This document shows positions 34,655 through 44,501 of a DNA stretch of 64,000 nucleotides, piece by piece. Numbering within the stretch: position 1 is the stretch's first letter; every line of letters starts with the position of its first letter. Source of the DNA: Gremmenia infestans (taxonomy: Eukaryota; Ascomycota; Leotiomycetes; Helotiales; Hamatocanthoscyphaceae). The DNA lies in assembly GCA_032629725.1 (NCBI GenBank), contig JAFEVB010000010.1, positions 1,178,001-1,242,000 of the forward strand. The letters run 5' to 3'. The translations under genes were made by a program, and so were the position numbers. Below the pieces are notes generated by a model. That model saw only the letters and a list, made by a program, of their open reading frames with translations. It ran no database searches and was not told where the DNA came from.

Positions 34655-36094
34655 TTCCGTCAATGACAATAACCTTCAAAGCCTGCTGAAGAATTGACTG
34701 ATTATGTTAAAAACGATATAAAAAGATACCTTGCTTATTCCGTACTTCATTCAGATGATTGATATAGCAATTGAAAGAGAAATCCAACAGGAAACACGCC
34801 CATTCAAATACAACATATCCACGACGCGCCTCAACACGCTATCACGAGATCGCTCAGGCAGAAGGGGGCTAAGAACCCTCACGTGGGTTAGTACAATAGG
34901 CAGCAGTCACCTGACTCAACTAGCTGGCTATTTTGGGAAGCAATTGTTAGCGAGATATGCAAGGGGTATGCTGCTTCTGATTGGTTGGAATTAGCCACAA
35001 TTGGAAAGGTGGATTGCATCGCTTGGGTGAGGATATAATGAAAAGTGAGGTTGAAAGTTCATAGTGAAAGTAAAGGTAAAGCCAAAATTGAACATTACAG
35101 ATACTCGGAATAAAGCCCAAAGGACTTTTTCAGGGGTCGGTATCAAGTTGGTAGCTTCTTCTTCAACAAGAGCTCGCCATCTGCCCGCGAAATCCGCCTC
35201 GCCGTCTGGTCATTGGTTGGAACAAATTTCCTTCGCTGCGACTGATATCGAAGTGCAGCAGTCCAGACAGGTTAGGTACTCTTGGATCAGCTTTCTTTCA
35301 CCCAAAGAAGCCGTGTTTGTGGATGCAGAGGCAAAGGCAAATGGGAACCGCAAACACAAGAGCAGGGTGAACAGGATAGAGGAAGCCCCGTCTCGACCAG
35401 CCAAGGTATCACTACATGGTTGTTGGTCGGGTCATGTTCAAGGAGACGCATGCTCAAGGCGTGCGTGCTTGCTTGCTTTAGAGAATGCGGCTTCGGAGGA
35501 GGTGCAGATAGATATGCAGATTCAGAAGATAAAAGCCTCTTGGTTACACCCAAGCCTTGTACCCATAGTGACAGCGGTGATGTGCATCTCAATTGTGTAA
35601 CGCTCAGCCTCCAACTACCTATACACATCACTAAAAACTCACTCTGTATCACCAAAAAGCATGAGAAGACGGGCGACTGAGATAAAATCCCTTTTTTCGT
35701 TCATGAGAGAGCAATGAAAAGCCAAAGGAGCGCAAATCTCGAGCTATCGTAATAAATACAGATTGATCTGAAGAAACCACAAACACAAAATTGGAAGAAA
35801 AGGAAAACATGGGAAAAGGGCAATTTTGATGCGCTGTCGCGACCGTTCTTTTCCTCCTCAACCGGCGTGTAAGCAAACTCCTCGAACCCATCCGTTCTGC
35901 GCACAAACCGGCAACCAGCCTCACAGAAGCTGGAATGTAATGCCCACCCATTGCTCCTCCGCCCCTCGTCCGTCGTCGCGCAATATTAAGGATCTGTTGT
36001 GATTAAAGAGACAAGAAGTGAAGTAAAAAACGGGTATGTGTCATGTCGCTACCGCAGTAGGGGAGGGTATATCCGAAGAGTCGGTAAGCGCGCT
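34655..36094. other. 1.4-kb spacer between the F-box-like gene and the septin 3' end
   Basis: No supported gene. A frame at 35064-35600 is open for about 178 codons but begins with GTG and has no ATG near its start or homology that I recognise. Nothing else of note. Confidence 0.5.
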
Positions 36095-38166
36095 TTAACG
36101 AAGAGAGAATCCCTTCCTCTTTCCCTTCTCCTCTATCGGTCTTCCACTCTCGATTCTCGCCTTCTTCTCCTCTAACTCCATCTTCTGGCGTTCGAGTTGC
36201 TCCTTCATCTCGCGATGACGAGCGTACAACTCCTCTTCGCTCTGCTTCAACTTGCTCTCCTTCTCGGCAACCTTTTGCTGGAAGACCATCTTCATCTCGG
36301 CCTCCATCTTGGCAAGCTTCTGTTCGTGGAGTGTGCGCTCCTCTTCTTGCTTGACGGCAGGGTTGACCTCCTTGAAGACGCTTGGGTCTTGTGCAACACC
36401 CATTGCGGTGAGCTTCTCGGATCTGTAGTTTTCGTACAGAGCATTGTTGGTGTGTTCCTTGAGCTCCTCCATGTGTGTTCGGATCAGCATCTGGCGCAAC
36501 TTGACGAAATCACAATGTTCCTCGTTGTCGACCTCGATGATACCCCATGGGTATCGACGTCCGCGAACCTTACGCCCATCGGCGCTGGTGATTTCAGAGT
36601 TTGCACCAACAACAGCGAATGGAACCTTCGACATAATCTCGTTGTTCTCTGCAATCGTCTCCTCATCATCGAGTTCGTAGCGGGGACCCTCGAATATTTG
36701 GATCGCGTGATGCTTAATATCTGCGAGAATCTGCAAAACTTAGTACCAGTGACACAAAGATGGGGATGAGCTTACTCTAGACTTGAAAGCCATGATTTCC
36801 TCGTCAGTCATAGTATCAGCCTTGGCAATGACTGGAATCAAGTTGACCTTGGTATGGAGTCGGCGCATAACTTCAATGTCCAAAGGCTTCAACGCATGGC
36901 CCGTGGGTTGGATGAAGTACACACAAGCATGAACCCGGTTATCCACAATGTTCATGCGGTTGACCTTGTTCTCGGCATCCAAGTAAGCGTCAAAGCGTTG
37001 CTCAATGTTATCCACAATTGGTCTCCAAGATTCGTCATTATTGACGAAGTCACCAAAACCAGGGGTATCGACAACGGTCAGTCGTAAACGAACACCATTT
37101 TCTTCAATATCCGCGCTTATAGATTGGATTGAGACGGTTTTTGGGATGATATCCAAGCTGGGTCCTTTGCGCTCACGGGGTGGATATAACGAAGTGTTGA
37201 AAAGGGTATTAACCAAGGTTGACTTTCCAAGGCCAGATTCGCCTATTTTTGGTCAGTCAATTTGACAATTTGAAGGTCAAGGCCTTTACATACCAACAAC
37301 CATGACATTGAAGTTGAATCCTTTCCGGACACTCTTGCGGTGCCACTGGTTGGGTAGATTCGCGAATCCAACGTAACCAGTCAATTTTCTTCGCACAATG
37401 TTCCTCATGTCACTAGCTTGTTGAGCAGCAATTTTGGGGTCGCTTGAGCTCACGGTCTGAGGCGTAGCCTCTTGTTGAGGGGACACGGCCTTGCCATTTG
37501 CTTGAGGGGCTGGAGAGGCTCGGGTGGGTGCCGCTGGGGCAACGCCATTGGTAGCTGTATAGTAACATAAAATGTCAGCCCAATCGTTTGAACTAGTTTT
37601 GTGCTTGCGCGCGACCTGGCTCAATCTCTCGCTGACCCAGTCTTCCATGGACTCCTCTCTCAGGATAGCAATTGGGCTCAGGGTAGGAGCATCTTCAACA
37701 TCCAGCATGCTGCGAAAGTGAATAGTCCCAATTGATCGCTGCTGGCGATGGAGACTTCCAGGATAGAGTTGAGAGCCGTCGGCAGTTCCAAGCTCTTTTG
37801 AAGGCAAGGATACAGCCTTTGAATTGCTCTCGGATCGAGATGTTCGAGAGGCTCGAGACTGGGCGAGTAATCCAGACATTGTGAATGCCATTTGGTGGAG
37901 GTATCTTGAGAGAAATGCTTGAACGGCGCTCAAGATGTGTGGGAAGGATGCGAATAACCCCGAGAGATTGCTTGATACCATGCGAACTCTTCAAACACCG
38001 CGTTGGACCTTTGCTGCAGGACAGTGACCACAGCTAGCCAGGTATTGGGTTTGTTTGTGCGAGTTGAAGCTGCCCGCTGCAGGTATTTTCGCGATCGGAC
38101 GCAGGTGTGATTGAGAACTTGTACACGGGTCCTGGTTGCCCTGAAAAGAAAAATTTGCTTACCCAT
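36095..38166 (-). CDS. aspB: Septin, Cdc3/AspB group
   Basis: GTP-binding filament protein of septin rings and septa. Preferred model: exons 38166-38163 (ATGG only), 37554-37294, 37242-36776 and 36730-36095, giving 455 residues starting MATNGVAPAAP. Seen: a polybasic/GFANLPNQWHRKSVRKGF lead-in, P-loop GESGLGKST (about 89-97), G3 DTPGFGD, G4 AKAD, the septin-unique element WGIIEVDNEEHCDF, and a C-terminal coiled coil from about VNPAVKQEEERTLHEQ to the end. The 5' end is uncertain. ATGG|GTAAGC followed by a 608-nt intron to CAG|CT is phase-perfect, but the DNA upstream of 37554 is also open in frame back to an ATG at 37981. That would add a Ser-rich extension of about 143 residues in place of the initial M; yeast Cdc3 has a long N-tail. 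Coordinates of the P-loop exon could be off by one base. Confidence 0.93.
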
Positions 38167-39704
38167 TATCTCGAATTGGACGACAAAGAAGTATCGATGG
38201 AGGTTTCTCGTGGAGGCAGGTGCAAAGTTAAGAGAGTCTAGTTGAACAAAGTTCAAAATTAGCTTCGGTGTAAAGTTGCTTGTGCACAGTAGAGCAGTGA
38301 ACAGATTGATGCGCAGCATGCAAAATCAATAATCTGCAAAGAGGTTGCTTCGTATTGATGGGGACAGTTGGGGTGGAGTGGATGCGCAGTGCATGTTCAA
38401 TACGATCGGCACATACCTGTTCAAATCTCCCAGCTTGTTTATTTCTCGTCGTCGCCCGGGCGCAATCAAGGAGAATGGCAGAGTCTGGAAGCTGCTCGTA
38501 GTACTCGATCTGGTAGGCGCGTTGCTGTCAGTTATGAATGTGAAGAGGTTGAGGATGTAGCAAAGTTCAGAAAGGTCGACGTGGATGAAGCCACGGCAAA
38601 AGGGGTTTCTCAAATAGTGACAAGGATGGGCCAAAGCTGTCATTTAAATGTGCCCTAGGAGAAGGGTTTTGTACGGCGGGTAGAAAGATGGACAACGTAC
38701 CGTGTCTTGGATCGATGTAACAATTGAAGTCGAATATGGACGAAGGATATGTGCAACGGGTTGCAGAGGCAGAGGCAGACTGCGGGTTTCTCGCAGGTTG
38801 AGGTTGTGCTGTCCGGTACGACTTCTGGGAGAAATTAAAAAAGCGTCCGTCTCCCTCTCCACGCCCGCCGCGTGGGCCCCGAGATTTGAAAGGGGAAGCG
38901 GCTAGAGTGATAAGGGCCTAGCTTAGATACACGTGACTAGAGCTTGGTCTAAAGACCGGCATACAGGTGCACGGACGGAGACTTTAATTGCACCTGTGCC
39001 TTCACAAACGTTCTCTTCTCCACTCTGATTGGCCCGCACACAGAAAGGGGCCTCCTATTCTAAACAAGATAAAGTCAGGAGAGAGAGCGTGAGGATCTGC
39101 TCGAAGTTGATTGTCACGATCACGAGGAAGACGATTAGGACGTTCTAAAGTAAGCGCCATAGGTACATAAGTACTCTTTTTACAAGTACTTAACACGTAA
39201 CATTCGAGATGATCAAGGTCAAACGCCGCGTGCGAGAAGGCTATTATTGGCCTTTTCAACCCGCGTCGCAAGTCACACTTTTGACGCGATTTTCTGCAGG
39301 TCTCGTGACACAGCATACCGCCAGCGATCAGGTTACTGCCGATCTTTTGTTTGTAGAGCAAGTACAGTAGGTTGACGCGCCTTCATGTATCTGCTCTGCT
39401 CTGCTTCAAGCTGAAGTTTTGCGGTAGGAAACTGGGGTCGGCATCTTCATTCACCAAATCGCCGTAATGTATGCTGCTCCTTTCTGCGTTCAATGCACCA
39501 CCAATAGCCATTCAAAGGAGCTGATTCTTCCACAAACACCGGAATACTGTAACCACCTAGCATTCACCTGCAGCGCCTGCACGTGAGAGCGGTGGCACTA
39601 TCTACATATTTCCACGCAAATATTGGTCCCAGCAGCCAAGGCACCCTTCAAAGTTCATCCTCAAGAAGAATCATCCTCAACATCTTCTTGACGAGCTTTC
39701 CAAA
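38167..39704. other. 1.5-kb spacer between divergent septin and 2EXR genes
   Basis: Holds the septin 5' leader and upstream region and the promoter of the frameshifted 2EXR gene. A homologous-looking GA-rich AAGAAGAATCATCCTC stretch precedes the 39705 start. No supported gene. Confidence 0.45.
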
Positions 39705-40552
39705 ATGAACAAGATGAACAAAACAAACAAGAAGAACAAGAAGTCAAGCGTGGCAAAGAAGCCGCATCGCCCCTCATTCCCGCAATTCCCAAAGCTACCT
39801 ACAGAGCTCCGCACGATCATTTGGAACTTTACTCTTGAAGGCCGTACCGTGGAAATCCATTTCGAGGAGACCCGGGGCTTCTACTGTCGAGTAAAACCCC
39901 GGTAGCCCTCCGAGTCTGCAAAGATTCTCGAGACGCTGTCCTTTCCTCCTATTCAATCTGTTTCGGAAACTTGATGTTTACGCCAAGGACCCTCTTCAAC
40001 TTCTCCCTCGACACTCTTTACATTGGATTCGACATCCAAAAACAGATCATGCACCTCATTGGAAGTCTGAATGCCACAGAGATATCCAAACTCCAAAGTC
40101 TCGCGATAGACAACGATATTAATACGGACTGGGAGATTGGATGTGACGCCGAATTCGACTATGAAGCATGCGTGAAAAAAGCAGCCTCATTGATGCCAAA
40201 TCTGAGGGTGTTCCTACAAGTTTTCGACCTAGCGGGCTGGTTAGAGTACGGCATTGATGAGGGAAATGGAGCCATGAAATTATACCTCGAGTGGCCTACC
40301 GAGGTTGAGGATATGCACAAATGCCCGAAGGCTAGGGTTCGTTGTTCTTGTGGAGCGTACCATGGTGATGGTGATGGTTATGAGGATAGTGATGGGTCCG
40401 AGTACTACTACGACGAGGATCACGAGGATGCTGAGTATTGCATGGAACATGATCTGCCAGATGAATATTGCATGAGACCTCTTCCGAGTCGTCCTGATGG
40501 CCGTTCTGTTCCCAAAGTCTCTGCTATCTGGGGCTGGAGGCCCACGAAGTAG
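39705..40552 (+). pseudogene. 2EXR-domain gene with a 1-nt frameshift
   Basis: Paralogue of the intact gene at 41276. The first part (ATG 39705) reads a Lys/Asn-rich leader and FPKLPTELRTIIWNFTLEGRTVEIHFEE, then hits TAG at 39903-39905 just after an AAAACCCC run. In the next frame the expected continuation appears at once: PVALRVCKDSRDAVLSSY...CFGN, then FNFSLDTLYIGFDI, and the frame stays open to the TAG at 40550-40552. It ends in an acidic, Asp/Tyr/Cys-rich tail (CSCGAYHGDGDG..., EYYYDEDHEDAEYC). No intron with legal ends fits across the break; the only GT...AG pair there is about 15 nt. One base missing from the A or C run explains everything, so this is either a young pseudogene or a homopolymer error in the assembly. 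The remainder is not decayed. Confidence 0.8.
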
Positions 40553-41275
40553 AAGTTCCAGGGCACTACAAGTATCATGCGAGCGAGGCGGGTTTATGGA
40601 GCGTTACATGGGACATCCTGCTACATGTGCAGCTATTGCAGAGGATTGCAAGTATTTTGTTTATGGGATAAGATGGCGTCGGGATTTACTTTTCATGATA
40701 CCTAAGAACACTGGAGCTGCGATGGGGGCATGACTATGAAATTATGAAGGAAACTTTGCTATGTATCTGGCTTTTGATGAGAATCCAAAAGAGGTTCACC
40801 TAAACATTTTCATCTTGTGGATCGCAGTGTTGAATTATTTGTGGTTCCTAGCTTTGCATGCATAAACTTTATCTATTACTACTTTTAAATGGGTTTCCAA
40901 ATTGTTGTCTGCTGTAAGTCAGAACTTCTCCACATTGAACAGTTTAGCAGAGTAATGTTTTGAAAGATGACGCCGCCTGAGAGTCTTTGACTTGTGGAAT
41001 TGCAGAGGTAGCCTCGCTCCTTCCATTCTTTTAACCGAGCGAGTCTTCATCTTCTACCACCAGCATCCAAGTACCATTCACCCTACCTCTGCCTTAAAAC
41101 TTGTGTCTATTGAATCTCCAAAAATCTGCGCGATTACACATCCCAACGACGACTATATATTATCTCGGCGCGTCGAGCTTCCGAACTGAACTTCAAACTA
41201 AGAAGCTGTCCTGCCGCTTTCCAGTCTCAACCTTGTCTCCAACCATCATTACCGCGCAAAACGCACTACTCCATC
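40553..41275 (+). promoter_or_regulatory. Spacer upstream of the intact 2EXR gene
   Basis: About 720 bp between tandem paralogues. The last 250 bp are pyrimidine-rich, with CCATCAT before the ATG as in fungal 5' leaders. No specific motif recognised. Confidence 0.4.
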
Positions 41276-42132
41276 ATGCAGCGTCCTCTCAAGCAAAGCT
41301 CGCTCAAGAGATGGGTCACTGTTGCCACCACGCCCCGGTTTCCTCTGTTCTCCAAACTTCCGATTGAGATTCGACTTTTGATCTGGGAGCTTACCATCGA
41401 ACCACGCATTGTTGAGATAACGACGTGCGAAAAGATGGGCATCTATCCAAAATACTCCTATCCAGAGGTACCGGCTCTTACCGTGTGTCGAGAATCTCGC
41501 AGCGCTGTCATTAGAGCATACCCGCTTGCTTTTGGAACATGGTATGGTGAAGCTACTCGGTTCAACTTCGAGATCGACACATTGTACTTTACTCGAAGCT
41601 TTAAAGACAATATTCACTTGTTTCTCATCGTCTTGAGCGAAGCAGACATACAACAACTTCGGTATCTAGCCATCGATATGACAATGTGTGAGGATTGGGG
41701 CCTTTGTTTCAATCCTGACGATGATATTCCCGAGCTTAATTCCTTCCAAGACACTCTCTACTGTGGTATTGAGCGAATGGTGAGATTGGAAAACGTGTTC
41801 GAGGTATACCTGTTGCACCATTGGGCGGTGCATATAGACTGGCTTGTTGGTGGAAACGTAAAGCTACATGCGAAATTGCCTCCTCATGTCAATGATCCTG
41901 ACTTCAAAATCGATGAAGACTTGCCTGGAGAGTCTCAGTTTTTCTCCTGGGCAGCTCCAAACTCCCAGCCAGTCTTCGGGGTTCTTGATGGCTTAGTTAC
42001 GGCTCCCGGTGCGCCACATCGAGACACTGGATCCAGAAGTGATGAAGACCATTTCAGTTGGGTCTATTTTGAAGAAGTAAGGCTCAGACCTACAATATGT
42101 CCCGAGTGCTAACATAGATACAGGTTGATTAG
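41276..42132 (+). CDS. 2EXR-domain protein, intact tandem paralogue
   Basis: Fungal 2EXR-domain family; function unknown. The domain fills about residues 22-110: FPLFSKLPIEIRLLIWELTI, PRIVEI, YPEVPALTVCRESRSAVIRAY, FNFEIDTLYFTRSF. These landmarks align with the frameshifted gene 700 bp upstream. The middle and C-terminal parts are family-typical and poorly conserved, with an RYLAIDM block after the domain. I propose a terminal intron at 42077-42123 (donor GTAAGG, branch TGCTAAC, acceptor CAG), so the protein ends ...YFEEVD at 42132 (269 residues). Reading through instead gives ...EEVRLRPTICPEC and a stop at 42112 (278 residues). The splice signals are strong, so I prefer the spliced form. Confidence 0.8.
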
Positions 42133-42638
42133 CTATCGAAACATCTTACTGGAACCGAAACCGTCTGATCTGACCGACTACTCACATCATCTCTTATGAC
42201 CAAAAGTACGTCTTTCAAGCTTCTGCCAGGAAACATTTGTTTGGACTAATACTCGGCCTAGTTATCGCCACCGCTCACTTGTTTTGCTATCTCAATAATC
42301 TCATTATTTTACAATGTTTGTGGACTGCCAAACTAGCATTGCAAATTGCACAACTAATAGGGGGCGGTTGCGAGGAGCGGAAGACCTAAAATGGCTTTAG
42401 GAAAATTCTGCTAGAGATGCTAATTTAGACAATAATGAAGAACATATAAGGAATTGAAGCTCAAGTAAAGAAGGTGATGTTCATGATTCATTTTTATTAA
42501 GTATTCTATCTTTTCAGTTCCCGGAAGTATTTCCTCCTTTGTAATCCAATCCAAACTCCAGCACATCTATCGTGCTCCACGCTAACGTCACAAACATAAA
42601 CCTCTTTGGCTAATCCGACTCATCTTAGCTTGCTTCAC
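42133..42638. other. Spacer between convergent genes
   Basis: About 500 bp at the 3' ends of the 2EXR gene and the MFS gene; moderately AT-rich, nothing recognised. Confidence 0.5.
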
Positions 42639-44501
42639 CTAAGCAACAGCAAACTTAGATCTCGCCCTCAATTTGGCCCCAAAAATCCACAACGCATACA
42701 TACCAATTATCCCAATAACACTCAATCCACCAAGCAAACTAACACCCTTTCCAACCCCCAGATTAAGAAACAACGGCCGTCCAAACATGATACTCCCACA
42801 TGCAAACGCGCTCCTCAGAAAATCATTCCCGGCAAACAAACTCGCCGCATACTGCGGATAGGAAAGCGGCACATAGACAAAGATACACTGCATAACGACA
42901 AATACACTCGCACCGTATATGGTAATGCCGATGGTCGGGGCAATCCAATGGATACTCGGATTCGCAGTCCACGCAAAGAGAAACAGGCCGATCGTAGGAC
43001 CGAAACACGCGATAAGCGCAGGCACCAATCTGCTTTCCTGGGCACGCAGACCGTTCTTCAAGATGTCGGGGACGAGCAGGAAGTATAGGTAGGCGCAGTA
43101 GATAGCGATGCCGGACAGACATGCCACCAGGATGCAGGTGAAGACTACGCCGGTCATGCCGAGGCTGAAGCCGTACATGGGCGGGTAGACCAAGGGGAAG
43201 ACTTCGAAGAAGGAGTAGTAGATGCCGTAGAGGATGGCCGTGTAGACGTTTACGAAGAGGATGGCTGGGTCTTTGATGGTGATTTCGATGGGCTTGATGA
43301 TGGCGTCGACCAGGATTGAGGCGGGCTTTATATTCCTCTGGTCGATCTCTGATTGTGCTTGCAGGCGCTCGTTGCCGGTGAGTTTCCGGAGGCGCTGAGC
43401 GCGTCGCAGTAGTAAGTTCGGCGTGCTGGTTTCGGGAAGGAGCATGAACATGACGAGGAAGATTGGACCGGCGGCCCAGAGGATCTCCCATAGAGACCAC
43501 CGCCAGCCTTTAGCCATAACCGCGAATCCTGAAATCAATGGTCCTAAGGCTGGCCCCGCGAAAGCACTAGAGACCCATGCTACGAGCGCGTAGGGCAGGT
43601 AGAGGAGCGAATACATATCCTGCATCGTCGCTGCTCCAACAGCCAGACACGGACTACCGAAAAAGCCCTGTAGGAACCGCAGGACCAGGAGACCGGCGAA
43701 ATTGTTGACGAGGGCAGTGGGCAGGGACAGGATCACGAATATGGCCATCGTTGCGGCGTAGACGGGAGACCGGCCGATGATGGGAATTTCGGAGAGGGGT
43801 GCCCAGAGGAGTGGTCCCATACCATAGGCTAGGACGTACAGAGAAAGTGGGAGCGAGGCATCTGTTGCTGAGATGCCGAATTTCTCAATGACGCCGAGTT
43901 CGCTCGAGGTGTAGATTGCGGAGCCGGTGTAGACGACAAAGGTGTATAGACAGATGATTAGGGAGACGACGAACCGTTTCTTGTTGCTCCAATTCTGTGG
44001 GTTCTCGGGATCATCTGTCGTATACCAATCTACCAAGACAGTTCCATCTGATGTCTTTGCTGGTATGATGGGCTTTGTCTGTGTTCGCTCGAGAGCGAGC
44101 TCTGCTTCGACTTCGAGACGCTCTTCGGTAAAGGGAACTGTATCCAGACGACTCTTCGTCCGAGTGAGTTGAACAGTGGCGTTCTCTTCTTCATAAGGGG
44201 CAGGCTGTGTCTCTGCCTTTTCCAAATCGGGAGTTAAATCATTTAGATTAGGATTCAAATCAGCACTGCTGCTTGGATCACTCGATTGACTTGACTGCCG
44301 AGTTCGTTGCCGTGTGGCTGGTGGTGATGCTGTTGGGTGTCTGTGGATTTCTGGATGCTTTTCTCCAGAGCTGTTGAGTAAGACATTGTAACTTGCTGGT
44401 AACTCAAAGTTGGGCTTTTCTTCTGGATATAGCAGAAGTCTGTTGTTGGTGGCCCATCGGATCAGCTGCCCCAAAGGAGCATCTCGTAGGATATCAGACA
44501 T
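42639..44501 (-). CDS. MFS multidrug/polyamine-type exporter (DHA1 family, Flr1-like)
   Basis: Drug:proton antiporter of the plasma membrane. Single exon, 620 residues. The N-terminal SDILRDAPLGQLIRW...YPEE leader is characteristic of fungal Flr1/Mfs-type exporters, followed by a long Ser/Pro-rich cytosolic region (50-150). The membrane part starts after the family signature DPENPQNWSNKKR and comprises about 12 helices, including SLYVLAYGMGPLLWAPLSE (motif A region), FLQGFFGSPCLAVGAATM (motif C-like, helix 5) and the loop motif LLPETSTPNLLLRRAQRLRK. The usual gate and proline residues are present and I see no truncation. The natural substrate cannot be read from sequence; benzimidazoles, azoles, polyamines or endogenous metabolites are all possible for this clade. 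No biosynthetic cluster adjoins it. Confidence 0.92.
   Translation of the reverse strand: MSDILRDAPLGQLIRWATNNRLLLYPEEKPNFELPASYNVLLNSSGEKHPEIHRHPTASPPATRQRTRQSSQSSDPSSSADLNPNLNDLTPDLEKAETQPAPYEEENATVQLTRTKSRLDTVPFTEERLEVEAELALERTQTKPIIPAKTSDGTVLVDWYTTDDPENPQNWSNKKRFVVSLIICLYTFVVYTGSAIYTSSELGVIEKFGISATDASLPLSLYVLAYGMGPLLWAPLSEIPIIGRSPVYAATMAIFVILSLPTALVNNFAGLLVLRFLQGFFGSPCLAVGAATMQDMYSLLYLPYALVAWVSSAFAGPALGPLISGFAVMAKGWRWSLWEILWAAGPIFLVMFMLLPETSTPNLLLRRAQRLRKLTGNERLQAQSEIDQRNIKPASILVDAIIKPIEITIKDPAILFVNVYTAILYGIYYSFFEVFPLVYPPMYGFSLGMTGVVFTCILVACLSGIAIYCAYLYFLLVPDILKNGLRAQESRLVPALIACFGPTIGLFLFAWTANPSIHWIAPTIGITIYGASVFVVMQCIFVYVPLSYPQYAASLFAGNDFLRSAFACGSIMFGRPLFLNLGVGKGVSLLGGLSVIGIIGMYALWIFGAKLRARSKFAVA

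Noticed and set aside
35064..35600. 178-codon open frame between the F-box-like gene and the septin
   Set aside because: Starts with GTG, has no ATG near its beginning, no recognisable domain, and no splice or leader support.
39886..39905. A very short intron to rescue the frameshift in the 39705 gene
   Set aside because: The only GT...AG pair there is about 15 nt, well below any plausible fungal intron.
42823..43500. 225-codon frame overlapping the MFS transporter in another minus-strand frame
   Set aside because: His/Arg/Leu-rich shadow of the transporter; no independent signals.
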